Part shown: positions 1-6,149 of the stretch, piece by piece | Layout: every line of letters begins with the position of its first letter | Position numbering within the stretch: the first letter of the stretch is position 1 | Origin: an uncultured Bacilli bacterium | GTDB lineage: Bacteria; Bacillota_I; Bacilli_A; RF39; UBA660 | DNA length: 19,436 bases | NCBI GenBank assembly: GCA_947624695.1 | Contig: CANQLN010000009.1 | Span: 1 to 19,436, forward strand | Reading direction: 5' to 3' | The notes under the pieces: model-generated | The model's database searches: none | Told to the model about the DNA's origin: nothing | Seen by the model: the letters and a program-made list of their open reading frames with translations, nothing else | Position numbers and translations under genes: made by a program

Positions 1-490
1 GCTCTGTTAGTAAATCACTTAAATCGATTGTTTCTTTTGTTTCTCCTACTTCGATATATAATTCACTATCGCCTGCCTTTAATTCTTTTCCCATGGAATC
101 TTTTTGGGTTTCCATGGTTATTGTCATGGTGGCTGTACAATTCTCTGTTGTCTCTCCTTTACTACTCATAGTTACTTTGGCTAACTCTAATGTTCCTTCT
201 GTTTTATTTGTTTTATAATTTTCTTCTGCTTGATCTGTAGCATAATATTCTTTATTTAGACTATTACTTGCCATATCTGTTACTGATAGATTAATATGAA
301 TATTTTCTACTCCTTGTTCTATAGATACGACATTTGCTGATCCTGTTTCAATATTTATATTTGTATTTGTTTCACTATCGGTGACATTTAGTGTATAAAA
401 AGCATAAGTTGCACTTATTACTAATACTATTAGAAATACTATTGCTACTGTTGTTCCTATTATCACTTTCTTTTTATTATCTTTTTCCAT
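1..490 (-). CDS. Secreted TasA/CalY-like protein with SipW-type signal peptide (partial, 3' end outside window)
   Basis: An open frame starts at ATG 490 and runs off the left edge with no stop, giving 163 visible residues. It opens MEKDNKKK, followed by a hydrophobic stretch (about residues 9-26) and then ATYAFYT (27-33). A lysine-rich N-end, one hydrophobic helix and a T-x-A-F/Y motif are typical of the signal peptides cleaved by the SipW signal peptidase in TasA/CalY/camelysin proteins. What follows (from about residue 34) is polar, Thr/Asn/Glu-rich and beta-prone, with one Cys and no enzyme motif, as expected for an extracellular fibre or matrix protein. A GAGGAG ribosome site lies about 6 bases before the ATG, and a good promoter lies at 574-603. 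No signal peptidase gene is visible, and the C-terminus is unknown. The secreted assignment is firm; fibre function is inference. Confidence 0.75.
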   Translation of the reverse strand, partial: MEKDNKKKVIIGTTVAIVFLIVLVISATYAFYTLNVTDSETNTNINIETGSANVVSIEQGVENIHINLSVTDMASNSLNKEYYATDQAEENYKTNKTEGTLELAKVTMSSKGETTENCTATMTITMETQKDSMGKELKAGDSELYIEVGETKETIDLSDLLTE

Positions 491-573
491 ATTACTACTC
501 CTCATTCTTATTATGTTTATAATGCCGAATTTTAATCACATGATAAAATGATATCAATATGATATCTAATTAA

Positions 574-603
574 ATTATAATGGTTATATAATTAGTATTT
601 CAA
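574..603 (-). promoter_or_regulatory. Sigma-A-type promoter for the TasA-like gene
   Basis: On the minus strand TTGAAA (603-598) is followed after 18 bases by a perfect TATAAT (579-574). Transcription would start near 567, giving a leader of about 75 bases before ATG 490. Two GATATC hexamers (550-555 and 561-566) sit at or just after the predicted start and could be an operator. Confidence 0.7.
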
Positions 604-606
604 CGT

Positions 607-636
607 AAAAAAATAGGTAAATTATTATTTACCTAT
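607..636 (-). terminator. Rho-independent terminator of the GDPD-SDR unit
   Basis: A 10-bp stem (613-622 with 627-636, core TAGGTAAAT/ATTTACCTA) has a 4-base loop. On the minus strand it is followed by a run of seven T. It lies about 20 bases past the stop of the reductase gene. Confidence 0.85.
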
Positions 637-657
637 ATATCGTAAACTATATGATAA

Positions 658-1401
658 TTAGTTTCTTGCCGCCCCATCCACTTGTAAAATAACACCAGTG
701 ATATAGCTAGCCATAGGACTGGCTAAGAATAAGAAAGCATTAGCGATATCTTTAGGTTCGCCAATTCTTCCTAAAGGAATGGTTTTTATTAAAGGTTCAA
801 TCATTTCTTTAGGTAGCTTCGCTACCATATCTGTATTAATAATTCCTGGAGCAACGGCATTAACTCTTATATTAAAAGGGGCTAATTCTCTTGCCAAAGA
901 TTTCGTTAAGCCATTAACGGCAAACTTAGAGGCCGGATACCCTACTCCTGATGGTTGGCCATAAATACTAACCATGGAACTAGTATTTAAAATGACACCT
1001 TCTTTTTGCTCTTTCATATAAGGAACAACAGCTTTCGTAACATTAAACATGGCATTAACATTTAAATCCATAATACTTTCAAAGTCTTCACTAGTAGTAT
1101 CTTCAATTTTTTTATTCGCAGAAATTCCCGCATTATTAATTAAGACATCTATTCGGCCATATTTGGCAATTACTTTTTTGATAACTTCTTCTATTTCTTC
1201 ATAATTATTTAAATTAGGAAAGTATCCTTCTACTTTAAGACCTTCTTCATTTAAAGTAGTTATAGCTTTATCTACTGACTCTTTTTTAGAACCAAATAAT
1301 ATAACTTGCGCATTCTCTTTAGCAAAAGATCTTACTACTTCTAAGCCTATTCCTCTTGTTCCGCCCGTAATAACTACAATTTTATTTTCTAAATTTAACA
1401 T
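658..1401 (-). CDS. SDR-family NAD(P)-dependent oxidoreductase, FabG-like
   Basis: A cytosolic short-chain dehydrogenase/reductase of 247 aa, the usual length for the classical family. Visible motifs are the Rossmann nucleotide loop TGGTRGIG (12-19), NNAG (89-92), catalytic Asn114, Ser142, Tyr155 and Lys159 in YPASK, and PG(x)4TDM (from 185) as in FabG. The closest well-known relative is 3-oxoacyl-ACP reductase, which reduces the beta-keto group in fatty acid elongation. Other SDRs such as sugar or steroid dehydrogenases share these motifs and no other fab gene is nearby, so the substrate is uncertain. The ATG is preceded by AGGAGGT with 5-6 bases spacing. The start overlaps the end of the phosphodiesterase gene by 7 bases, so the two are translationally coupled and probably co-transcribed. 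A terminator follows at 607-636. Confidence 0.88.
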   Translation of the reverse strand: MLNLENKIVVITGGTRGIGLEVVRSFAKENAQVILFGSKKESVDKAITTLNEEGLKVEGYFPNLNNYEEIEEVIKKVIAKYGRIDVLINNAGISANKKIEDTTSEDFESIMDLNVNAMFNVTKAVVPYMKEQKEGVILNTSSMVSIYGQPSGVGYPASKFAVNGLTKSLARELAPFNIRVNAVAPGIINTDMVAKLPKEMIEPLIKTIPLGRIGEPKDIANAFLFLASPMASYITGVILQVDGAARN

Positions 1402-2129
1402 TTTTTACCTCCTAAATCATCTTCTTCAAAAATATAATTATCACAATATTCCTTTGCATATTTTATATCATTTTTATTTTTTATTGTCCATCCTAAAATA
1501 AGATGGTTTTCTTTTAATTGACAAATTTTCGGATGGTTAATTATCTTTAAATGGCAAGAATAAAAATCAGGTTTTGAAAATTTCCCATAAAAAATTCTTA
1601 TATAAAAGAATAAAGTATAAAAAATATTGCGATTATCTGAAAGTAATTGCCCTCTTATAACCTCGGGAGCATGTTTTCTAAAATATCTAATAGACTTAGC
1701 TCGAAAACTTTTAACCGCCACTGAACCTGAGTAATTTTGTAAAATGGAAATTACTTCTTTTTCTAATTTCCCTACTCTTGAATCATATTTTAATTCAATT
1801 ACAATAGGAACTTTTCCTTTAACTAAGTCTAAGACTTCTCTAAATGTAGGAATAGTATCTTCAGTATGAGGAAATTTATAACTTTTTAATTCTTCTAAAG
1901 TTAAATTTTTAATTTTTTTATCAATATTAAATAATCTTTTTAAATTATCATCATGAATAACCACTACCTCATTATCTTTAGTTAAATGAACATCTAGTTC
2001 AATAAGGTAATCATTATCTAAAGCCCTCTTAAAAGATGATAAAGTGTTTTCATATATTTCTTTATCTTTATTATGTAATCCCCGATGGGCAATAGGTCTA
2101 TTTAATAAATAACTTAAATCTCTTTCCAT
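1395..2129 (-). CDS. Glycerophosphodiester phosphodiesterase family protein
   Basis: A 244-aa TIM-barrel enzyme of the GDPD family, which hydrolyses glycerophosphodiesters (deacylated phospholipids) to glycerol 3-phosphate and an alcohol. Visible family residues are His15-Arg16 (AHRG), Glu27-Asn28-Thr29, the metal ligands Glu44 and Asp46 (ELDVH), His59 (VVIHDD) and Glu112/Lys114 (IELK). The C-terminal LGWTIKN resembles the final strand of the barrel. There is no signal peptide, so it is predicted cytosolic. Compared with other family members the stretch around residues 170-200 is aromatic and poorly conserved. No alternative start codon lies between the ATG and the HRG motif, so ATG 2129 is the only sensible start, yet it has no ribosome site in range. 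The promoter position implies a leaderless message. It is the first gene of a pair with the downstream SDR. Confidence 0.9.
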   Translation of the reverse strand: MERDLSYLLNRPIAHRGLHNKDKEIYENTLSSFKRALDNDYLIELDVHLTKDNEVVVIHDDNLKRLFNIDKKIKNLTLEELKSYKFPHTEDTIPTFREVLDLVKGKVPIVIELKYDSRVGKLEKEVISILQNYSGSVAVKSFRAKSIRYFRKHAPEVIRGQLLSDNRNIFYTLFFYIRIFYGKFSKPDFYSCHLKIINHPKICQLKENHLILGWTIKNKNDIKYAKEYCDNYIFEEDDLGGKKC

Positions 2130-2135
2130 ATAAAT

Positions 2136-2164
2136 ATTATAATACCTTTTTTCTAATTTGACAA
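2136..2164 (-). promoter_or_regulatory. Promoter of the GDPD-SDR unit, predicted leaderless start
   Basis: On the minus strand TTGTCA (2164-2159) is followed after 17 bases by TATAAT (2141-2136). Only six bases separate the -10 box from the ATG at 2129, so transcription should begin at or within a base or two of the start codon. Confidence 0.65.
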
Positions 2165-2183
2165 TTTATGGTATCTTTCATTT

Positions 2184-2223
2184 TTTGCCCTAATTATGGG
2201 CATTTTTTTAATATATGGGCAAA
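2184..2223 (+). promoter_or_regulatory. Possible attenuator: terminator-like hairpin with a competing partner
   Basis: TGCCC (2186-2190) can pair with GGGCA (2198-2202), followed by seven T, which is terminator-shaped for plus-strand transcription. The octamer TATGGGCA occurs again at 2214-2221, and GGGCAAA (2217-2223) can instead pair over 7 bp with TTTGCCC (2184-2190). The two pairings exclude each other. It lies in the leader of the surface-protein gene, but I see no convincing promoter upstream. Confidence 0.3.
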
Positions 2224-2275
2224 GTATAAAAAATAAAGTGTGGGAAAAAATATTAGTATGGAAGGAGGATAAAAA

Positions 2276-3019
2276 ATGAACAAAAAATTATACTTAGGAC
2301 TAGCATTATTTTTAATGGCAATAGTTTTAATGCCAATTATGAATGTTCATGCCGAAAGTTATACAGTTAAAAATCAAGCAGAATTAAAAAGTGCATTACA
2401 AAATAATGATATCGATACCATTATTTTAGGGGAAGATATTGAAACAACCGAAAAAATCAATATAACAAGAAATGTAACTATTGATGGCGCTAATCATATG
2501 ATTAAATATGTAGGAACTTTTGGTGCAGAAGGCGGTAAAGATAATACAGTTTGGGCAGGAATTTATGTTCTACAATTCTATAAAACTACTGGTACTTTAA
2601 AAAATATTAAATTAACTGGTGGTAATGCCGGCCTTCTTATAAATGGTTCTGATGTAACTTTTGTCGGAACTATTGATGTTTCAGGAAACGGCTTTGGAGG
2701 AATTGAACTTGGTCAAGGAGCTAATGTCACTGAAACTAATAAATTAACTCTAAATGATGCTGATATAGTTAATACTACCGAAAACGATGATCATCCTACT
2801 CTATGGGTTCCAGATGATAGCGATGATGCTGTTATGACTGTAGATGGTGAAACTGAATTAATCCATTCTGGTGATGAATTAACTTTAGTAGAAATGAATG
2901 AAATATTTGACTTGGGAACACCAAATACATTAGATAATATTGCCCCTATTGAAAGTACTTTTATCATTTCTTTATTAAGTATTTTAGGTGTAGCAGTATT
3001 AAATAAAAGATATAATTAA
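2276..3019 (+). CDS. Secreted beta-helix surface protein with C-terminal membrane anchor
   Basis: A 247-aa exported protein. Residues 1-26 form a signal peptide (NKK, a hydrophobic core, then VHA before Glu27). From about 29 to 185 there are short repeating beta turns rich in G, N, T and I/V, including VTIDGANHMIKYVG and later GNAGLLINGSDVTF. This pattern matches right-handed parallel beta-helix, pectate-lyase-like adhesive domains. I see no catalytic motif, so a lyase activity is not supported. Residues about 187-207 are very acidic. The C-end has TPNTLDNI (215-222), a hydrophobic segment (about 228-242) and a KRYN tail, the layout of a cell-wall sorting signal but without LPXTG. The start is preceded by GGAAGGAGG at 5-6 base spacing. 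It stands alone on the plus strand between two minus-strand units. Exported surface protein is well supported; ligand and role are unknown. Confidence 0.75.
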   Translation: MNKKLYLGLALFLMAIVLMPIMNVHAESYTVKNQAELKSALQNNDIDTIILGEDIETTEKINITRNVTIDGANHMIKYVGTFGAEGGKDNTVWAGIYVLQFYKTTGTLKNIKLTGGNAGLLINGSDVTFVGTIDVSGNGFGGIELGQGANVTETNKLTLNDADIVNTTENDDHPTLWVPDDSDDAVMTVDGETELIHSGDELTLVEMNEIFDLGTPNTLDNIAPIESTFIISLLSILGVAVLNKRYN

Positions 3020-3025
3020 TTTTTG

Positions 3026-3066
3026 AAAGAAGACCCAAAAAAAGAAAAAGAGGTCTTCTTTTTCTT
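3026..3066 (+). terminator. Terminator between convergent genes
   Basis: A 10-bp stem AAAGAAGACC (3026-3035) with GGTCTTCTTT (3052-3061) encloses an A-rich 16-base loop and is followed by TTCTTT. It lies between the stops of the surface protein (3019) and the sigma-like gene (3076). The T-rich tail favours the plus direction; it may also work weakly for the minus gene. Confidence 0.8.
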
Positions 3067-3075
3067 TGGCATAAA

Positions 3076-3504
3076 CTATCTATGCAAATCTGGATTAGGT
3101 TCTAGTTCATCTTCAAATAAAATACCTGAAGTAATTAAACTAGCTTTTTCGGTTTCATTTAAGTCAATTATTGAGCTTAAACTTTTTAACCATTTCTTTT
3201 GACCATAACGTTGTAATTCATCAGTCATATAATTTTTAATTGTTATATCAATTATTGGTCCAAATGAATTATCAGTGACATTTTCTAAATTACAATTATT
3301 AATGGCTTCGATTAAACCTAAATTACCGGCTGATATTAAATCAGTAATAGGAAGTCCTAAACCTAAGAATTCTTTAGCTATCTTTCTTACTCGCCACATA
3401 TTGCAAATAATAAGCATATCGTAAGCACTAGCATCACCAGTTGCCCGATAAACTCTTAAGCATTTTAAAGACTCTTCATCACTTATTTTTCTAAATTTTC
3501 CCAT
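3076..3504 (-). CDS. Small protein resembling sigma-70 region 2 only
   Basis: A 142-aa protein. Residues about 27-72 follow the core-binding part of sigma-70 factors (regions 2.1-2.2): a conserved N (Asn35) in LIICNMWRVRKIAKEF, then GLGLPITDLISAGNLGLIEAI, against the family's NLRLV..IA..Y...GLP..DLI..GN.GL..A. The following part should be region 2.3-2.4, which melts and reads the -10 box with conserved Phe, Tyr and Trp. Here it is NCNLENVTDNSFGPII, with the tryptophan pair missing. No regions 3 or 4 follow; the C-terminal 40 residues are unassigned. It may bind RNA polymerase without reading promoters, or be a specialised or decaying sigma factor. AAGGGGG lies about 8 bases before the ATG, and a promoter lies at 3536-3564. 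Resemblance is clear; function is open. Confidence 0.65.
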   Translation of the reverse strand: MGKFRKISDEESLKCLRVYRATGDASAYDMLIICNMWRVRKIAKEFLGLGLPITDLISAGNLGLIEAINNCNLENVTDNSFGPIIDITIKNYMTDELQRYGQKKWLKSLSSIIDLNETEKASLITSGILFEDELEPNPDLHR

Positions 3505-3535
3505 AATTTTAACCCCCTTTTTTGAGTTGCTTATT

Positions 3536-3564
3536 ACTTTAACACATTTTTTCCTATTTTACAA
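3536..3564 (-). promoter_or_regulatory. Promoter of the sigma-like gene
   Basis: On the minus strand TTGTAA (3564-3559) is followed after 17 bases by TAAAGT (3541-3536), with TG one base upstream (extended -10). The leader would be about 25 bases and carries AAGGGGG. Confidence 0.5.
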
Positions 3565-3584
3565 GCATTTTTTTCCTAAATACG

Positions 3585-3593
3585 TGCTATAAT
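3585..3593 (+). promoter_or_regulatory. Extended -10 promoter of the hexosaminidase-tspO pair
   Basis: TGCTATAAT is a perfect TATAAT (3588-3593) with the TGn extension; no good -35 is visible. Transcription would start near 3600, giving a leader of about 16 bases that carries AGGTGA (3604-3609), six bases before ATG 3616. It diverges from the sigma-like gene's promoter across fewer than 30 bases. Confidence 0.7.
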
Positions 3594-3615
3594 AGAAATA
3601 CTTAGGTGAAATTAC

Positions 3616-4929
3616 ATGAAAAAAACAATATATAGTTTAATATTAACAATATCTTTAATAGCCATAATTATTTTGGCTTTAAATAGTCATAAAATGCAAT
3701 TTAAAAGCGATAAAATTGTCACTATTTCTGGTGTTATTGTAAATAATGATGATGATAAAACAATCATTAAAGATAGTCAAAATAAAAAATACATCTTTGA
3801 AAATATAAAAGAAGATATTGGAACAAAAATAGACTTAACTTTTCTAAGTAATACGGAAGAAGTTCTTAATTATAAAGTTCTTGAGTCATCTTCCATCCCT
3901 TCTTCTTGGTTAGATAAAGGAATTTTTAGAGAATTTTATTATGATGCTTATCAAAAATTACAAGAAATGTCTTTAAGTGAAAAAATTAGCCAAGTTTTAC
4001 TTGTTCATTATCAAAGTAAAAATAATGTTGAACTTCAAGAGAAATATCAATTTGGTGGTTTTATCTTCTTTGAAAAAGACTTTAAAGATAAAACTAAAGA
4101 AGAAGTTCTAAATATGATTACGGAATTACAAAATACTTCGAAAATTCCTATTTTAACGGCCGTAGATGAAGAGGGAGGCAGCGTAACTAGAATAAGTCAT
4201 AATAAAAACTTAGTGGAAACTCCTTTTAAATCTCCTCAAGAATTATATCAAGAAGGAGGATTAGCAAAAATTCAAGAAGATGTTAGATACAAATCCCAAA
4301 TTCTAAAAGAACTAGGTTTAAATTTAAATTTAGCTCCGGTTGTTGATGTTTCTACTGATAAGAATGATTATATTTATAAAAGAACTTTAGGTCTTCCAAC
4401 GGAAGAAGTATCTAAATATGCAGAAGCTGTTATTGAAGCGAGTAAAAATACGGGTGTTTCATACACTTTGAAACATTTTTCAGGCTATGGCAATAACGCT
4501 GATACCCATAAAGGGTCTAGTGAAGACTATAAAAGTTATGAAGATATAGTTAAATATGATTTGCCTCCTTTTGAAGCCGGGATAAAAAAGGGAGCTGAAG
4601 CTATCATGAATAGCCATAACATTGTTATGAGTATTGATCCCGAAAATCCTGCTTCACTATCTAAAAAAGTTCATGATATCTTAAGACATAATTTAGAATT
4701 TACAGGAATTATTATTACAGATGATCTAAATATGGGAGCTTTAAAAAATATTCCTAATAAAGAGGTTAAAGCTTTACTGGCAGGAAATGATCTATTAATT
4801 ACTTCTAATTATGAAGAAAGTTATAATAATATTTTAAAGGGAATTAATAATAATTTAATTACCGAAGAAGAATTAAACCATACTGTTTTTAGATTATTAG
4901 CTTGGAAATATTATAAAAAATTAATCTAG
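3616..4929 (+). CDS. nagZ: Membrane-anchored GH3 beta-N-acetylhexosaminidase, NagZ-like
   Basis: 437 aa. Residues 5-23 are a hydrophobic segment with no lipobox Cys, so it is an uncleaved anchor or signal peptide and the enzyme faces outward. Residues about 30-92 form a small beta-rich domain not found in E. coli NagZ. The GH3 barrel follows: AVDEEGGSVTRI (182-193, substrate loop), LAPVVDV (239-245), KHFSGYG (286-292), the Asp296-x-His298 pair typical of NagZ-type acid/base chemistry, and TDDLNMGA (368-375) with Asp369 as likely nucleophile. The family removes terminal N-acetylglucosamine from muropeptides or chitin-like sugars. KHFSGYGNNADTH departs from the textbook KHFPGHG form but keeps the catalytic pair. 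AGGTGA six bases before the ATG supports the start. It is followed 44 bases later by tspO, without an intervening terminator. Confidence 0.88.
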   Translation: MKKTIYSLILTISLIAIIILALNSHKMQFKSDKIVTISGVIVNNDDDKTIIKDSQNKKYIFENIKEDIGTKIDLTFLSNTEEVLNYKVLESSSIPSSWLDKGIFREFYYDAYQKLQEMSLSEKISQVLLVHYQSKNNVELQEKYQFGGFIFFEKDFKDKTKEEVLNMITELQNTSKIPILTAVDEEGGSVTRISHNKNLVETPFKSPQELYQEGGLAKIQEDVRYKSQILKELGLNLNLAPVVDVSTDKNDYIYKRTLGLPTEEVSKYAEAVIEASKNTGVSYTLKHFSGYGNNADTHKGSSEDYKSYEDIVKYDLPPFEAGIKKGAEAIMNSHNIVMSIDPENPASLSKKVHDILRHNLEFTGIIITDDLNMGALKNIPNKEVKALLAGNDLLITSNYEESYNNILKGINNNLITEEELNHTVFRLLAWKYYKKLI

Positions 4930-4962
4930 CATATATTTTATCACTTAAAAATATTATATATT

Positions 4963-4968
4963 AGGTGA
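4963..4968 (+). promoter_or_regulatory. Ribosome binding site that fixes a TTG start for tspO
   Basis: AGGTGA lies five bases before TTG 4974 and matches the site before the upstream hexosaminidase gene (TTAGGTGA in both). The in-frame GTG at 4965 is part of this site, so it is unlikely to be the start. Confidence 0.7.
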
Positions 4969-4973
4969 TATAT

Positions 4974-5435
4974 TTGCAAAAAGAATTTTTTCGCAATATT
5001 TTTTATTTATTCTTACCCCTTTTATTAGGATCTCTCGTTGGTTTAATTATTTCTTCTTCTCTAGATTATGGGCCATTACTTAAACCACCATTATCACCAC
5101 CAGGGTATATTTTCCCTATTGCTTGGAGTATTTTATATCTTTTAATGGGTATCTCTTACTTTCTTTTTAAAAAAAGTAATAATCCCGATGATGATGAAAG
5201 CATTATTTATTATAGTCAATTAGTGGTTAATCTTCTTTGGAGTATATTTTTCTTTGTTCTAAAATGGCGTTTATTTACTATTTTATGGACTATCCTTCTC
5301 TTAGGTTTAGTAATTTATTTACTTTATTTGTTCTATCAAAAATATAAGCCATCATTCTATTTAAATATTCCTTATCTTTTATGGCTTATTTATGCAACTT
5401 ATTTAACTATCGGTGTTTATTTTTTAAACATCTAA
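4974..5435 (+). CDS. tspO: TspO/MBR-family tryptophan-rich sensory membrane protein
   Basis: 153 aa from TTG 4974, chosen because AGGTGA (4963-4968) lies five bases upstream; a GTG at 4965 would add three residues but overlaps that site. Five hydrophobic segments fill most of the length, as in TspO. The hallmark loop KPPLSPPGYIFPIAWSILYL follows the first helix, and the C-end WLIYATYLTIGVYFLN matches the fifth helix. TspO proteins bind porphyrins and sterol-like ligands in the membrane and have been linked to stress responses; the bacterial function is unsettled. The helix 1-2 loop is conserved, while tryptophans are fewer than in proteobacterial TspO. It is probably co-transcribed with the GH3 hexosaminidase. 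A terminator follows directly. Confidence 0.9.
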   Translation: MQKEFFRNIFYLFLPLLLGSLVGLIISSSLDYGPLLKPPLSPPGYIFPIAWSILYLLMGISYFLFKKSNNPDDDESIIYYSQLVVNLLWSIFFFVLKWRLFTILWTILLLGLVIYLLYLFYQKYKPSFYLNIPYLLWLIYATYLTIGVYFLNI

Positions 5436-5467
5436 AAAGGAAATCAACAACTGATTTCCCTTTTTTT
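5434..5467. terminator. Bidirectional terminator between tspO and the zinc peptidase
   Basis: GGAAATCA (5439-5446) pairs with TGATTTCC (5452-5459) around a 5-base loop. Seven T follow on the plus strand (5461-5467) and five T on the minus strand (5438-5434). It overlaps the stop codons of both convergent genes. Confidence 0.9.
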
Positions 5468-6149
5468 ATCTTCGATCACTATTAAATATCGCAATTAACC
5501 GAATTATTTCTAGAACACTAGTTAAAACACCCGCTACATAAGTTAAAGCCGCAGCCGTTAACATCTTTTTAACTCCAACTGCTTCTTCATTATTACTAAT
5601 TTTTAATTTTTCTAATTCTTTTTTGGCTCTTTTACTAGCATCAAATTCCACCGGAAGCGTAATAAGTTGAAATAAAAGACCTATAGAAATTAAAGCAATA
5701 CCAATATAAAATATTTGAAAATATTCGGTTAAAAGACCAATAAAGATGACAACCCAAGAAAATGAAGAAACTAAATTTACAACTGGAACTAAAAAGCTTC
5801 TAATCCGCATAAATGTATAATTTTCTTTATCTTGAATAGCATGACCACATTCATGAGCAGCCACCGCCATTGCAGCAATAGATTCGCCTTTAAAAATATC
5901 TCTTGATAGTTTAATTACTTTCCGACTAGGATCATAATGGTCTGTTAAATTACCACTAGTTTCGACTACATAAATATCGTCAAGACCATTAGCGTCTAAT
6001 ATTTTCCTAGCTACTTCAAAACCACTTATTTTTTTACTATTTCCTAATTTTTTATATTTACTATAAGAAGTACTAATATTAATTTGCGCAATAATAGGAA
6101 TTAAAATAATAACTATATAAAATACCATATCTATTAAATAAAAATTCAT
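5466..6149 (-). CDS. Membrane-bound neutral zinc metallopeptidase (YugP-like)
   Basis: A 227-aa membrane protein. The first segment (about 8-24) is hydrophobic. A soluble stretch follows, with HECGH (99-103), an HExxH zinc site with Glu100 as catalytic base. Two hydrophobic segments (about 121-164) come next, then LPVEFDAS (165-172), whose acidic residues probably include the third zinc ligand, and a final hydrophobic region (about 198-222). Length, motif order and the EFDAS box match the putative neutral zinc metallopeptidase family of Firmicutes YugP; substrates are not established. The ATG shares one base with the cysS stop (TAATG), and the ribosome site GAGGT lies inside the end of cysS, so translation is coupled. 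It is the last gene of the gltX-cysS unit. Confidence 0.88.
   Translation of the reverse strand: MNFYLIDMVFYIVIILIPIIAQINISTSYSKYKKLGNSKKISGFEVARKILDANGLDDIYVVETSGNLTDHYDPSRKVIKLSRDIFKGESIAAMAVAAHECGHAIQDKENYTFMRIRSFLVPVVNLVSSFSWVVIFIGLLTEYFQIFYIGIALISIGLLFQLITLPVEFDASKRAKKELEKLKISNNEEAVGVKKMLTAAALTYVAGVLTSVLEIIRLIAIFNSDRR

Noticed and set aside
779..964. Plus-strand open frame of 61 codons
   Set aside because: Lies wholly inside the SDR gene on the opposite strand, with no ribosome site or family resemblance.
2158..2163. Perfect TTGACA on the plus strand as -35 for the surface-protein gene
   Set aside because: At 16-18 bases downstream there is only a run of T and no -10-like sequence; the same bases serve as TTGTCA on the minus strand for the GDPD promoter.
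3076..3504. Sigma-like gene as a fragment of a longer sigma factor broken by a frameshift
   Set aside because: The downstream sequence (3020-3075) is a terminator and the next gene; no region 3 or 4 remnant is visible in any frame, so the short form appears to be the native gene.
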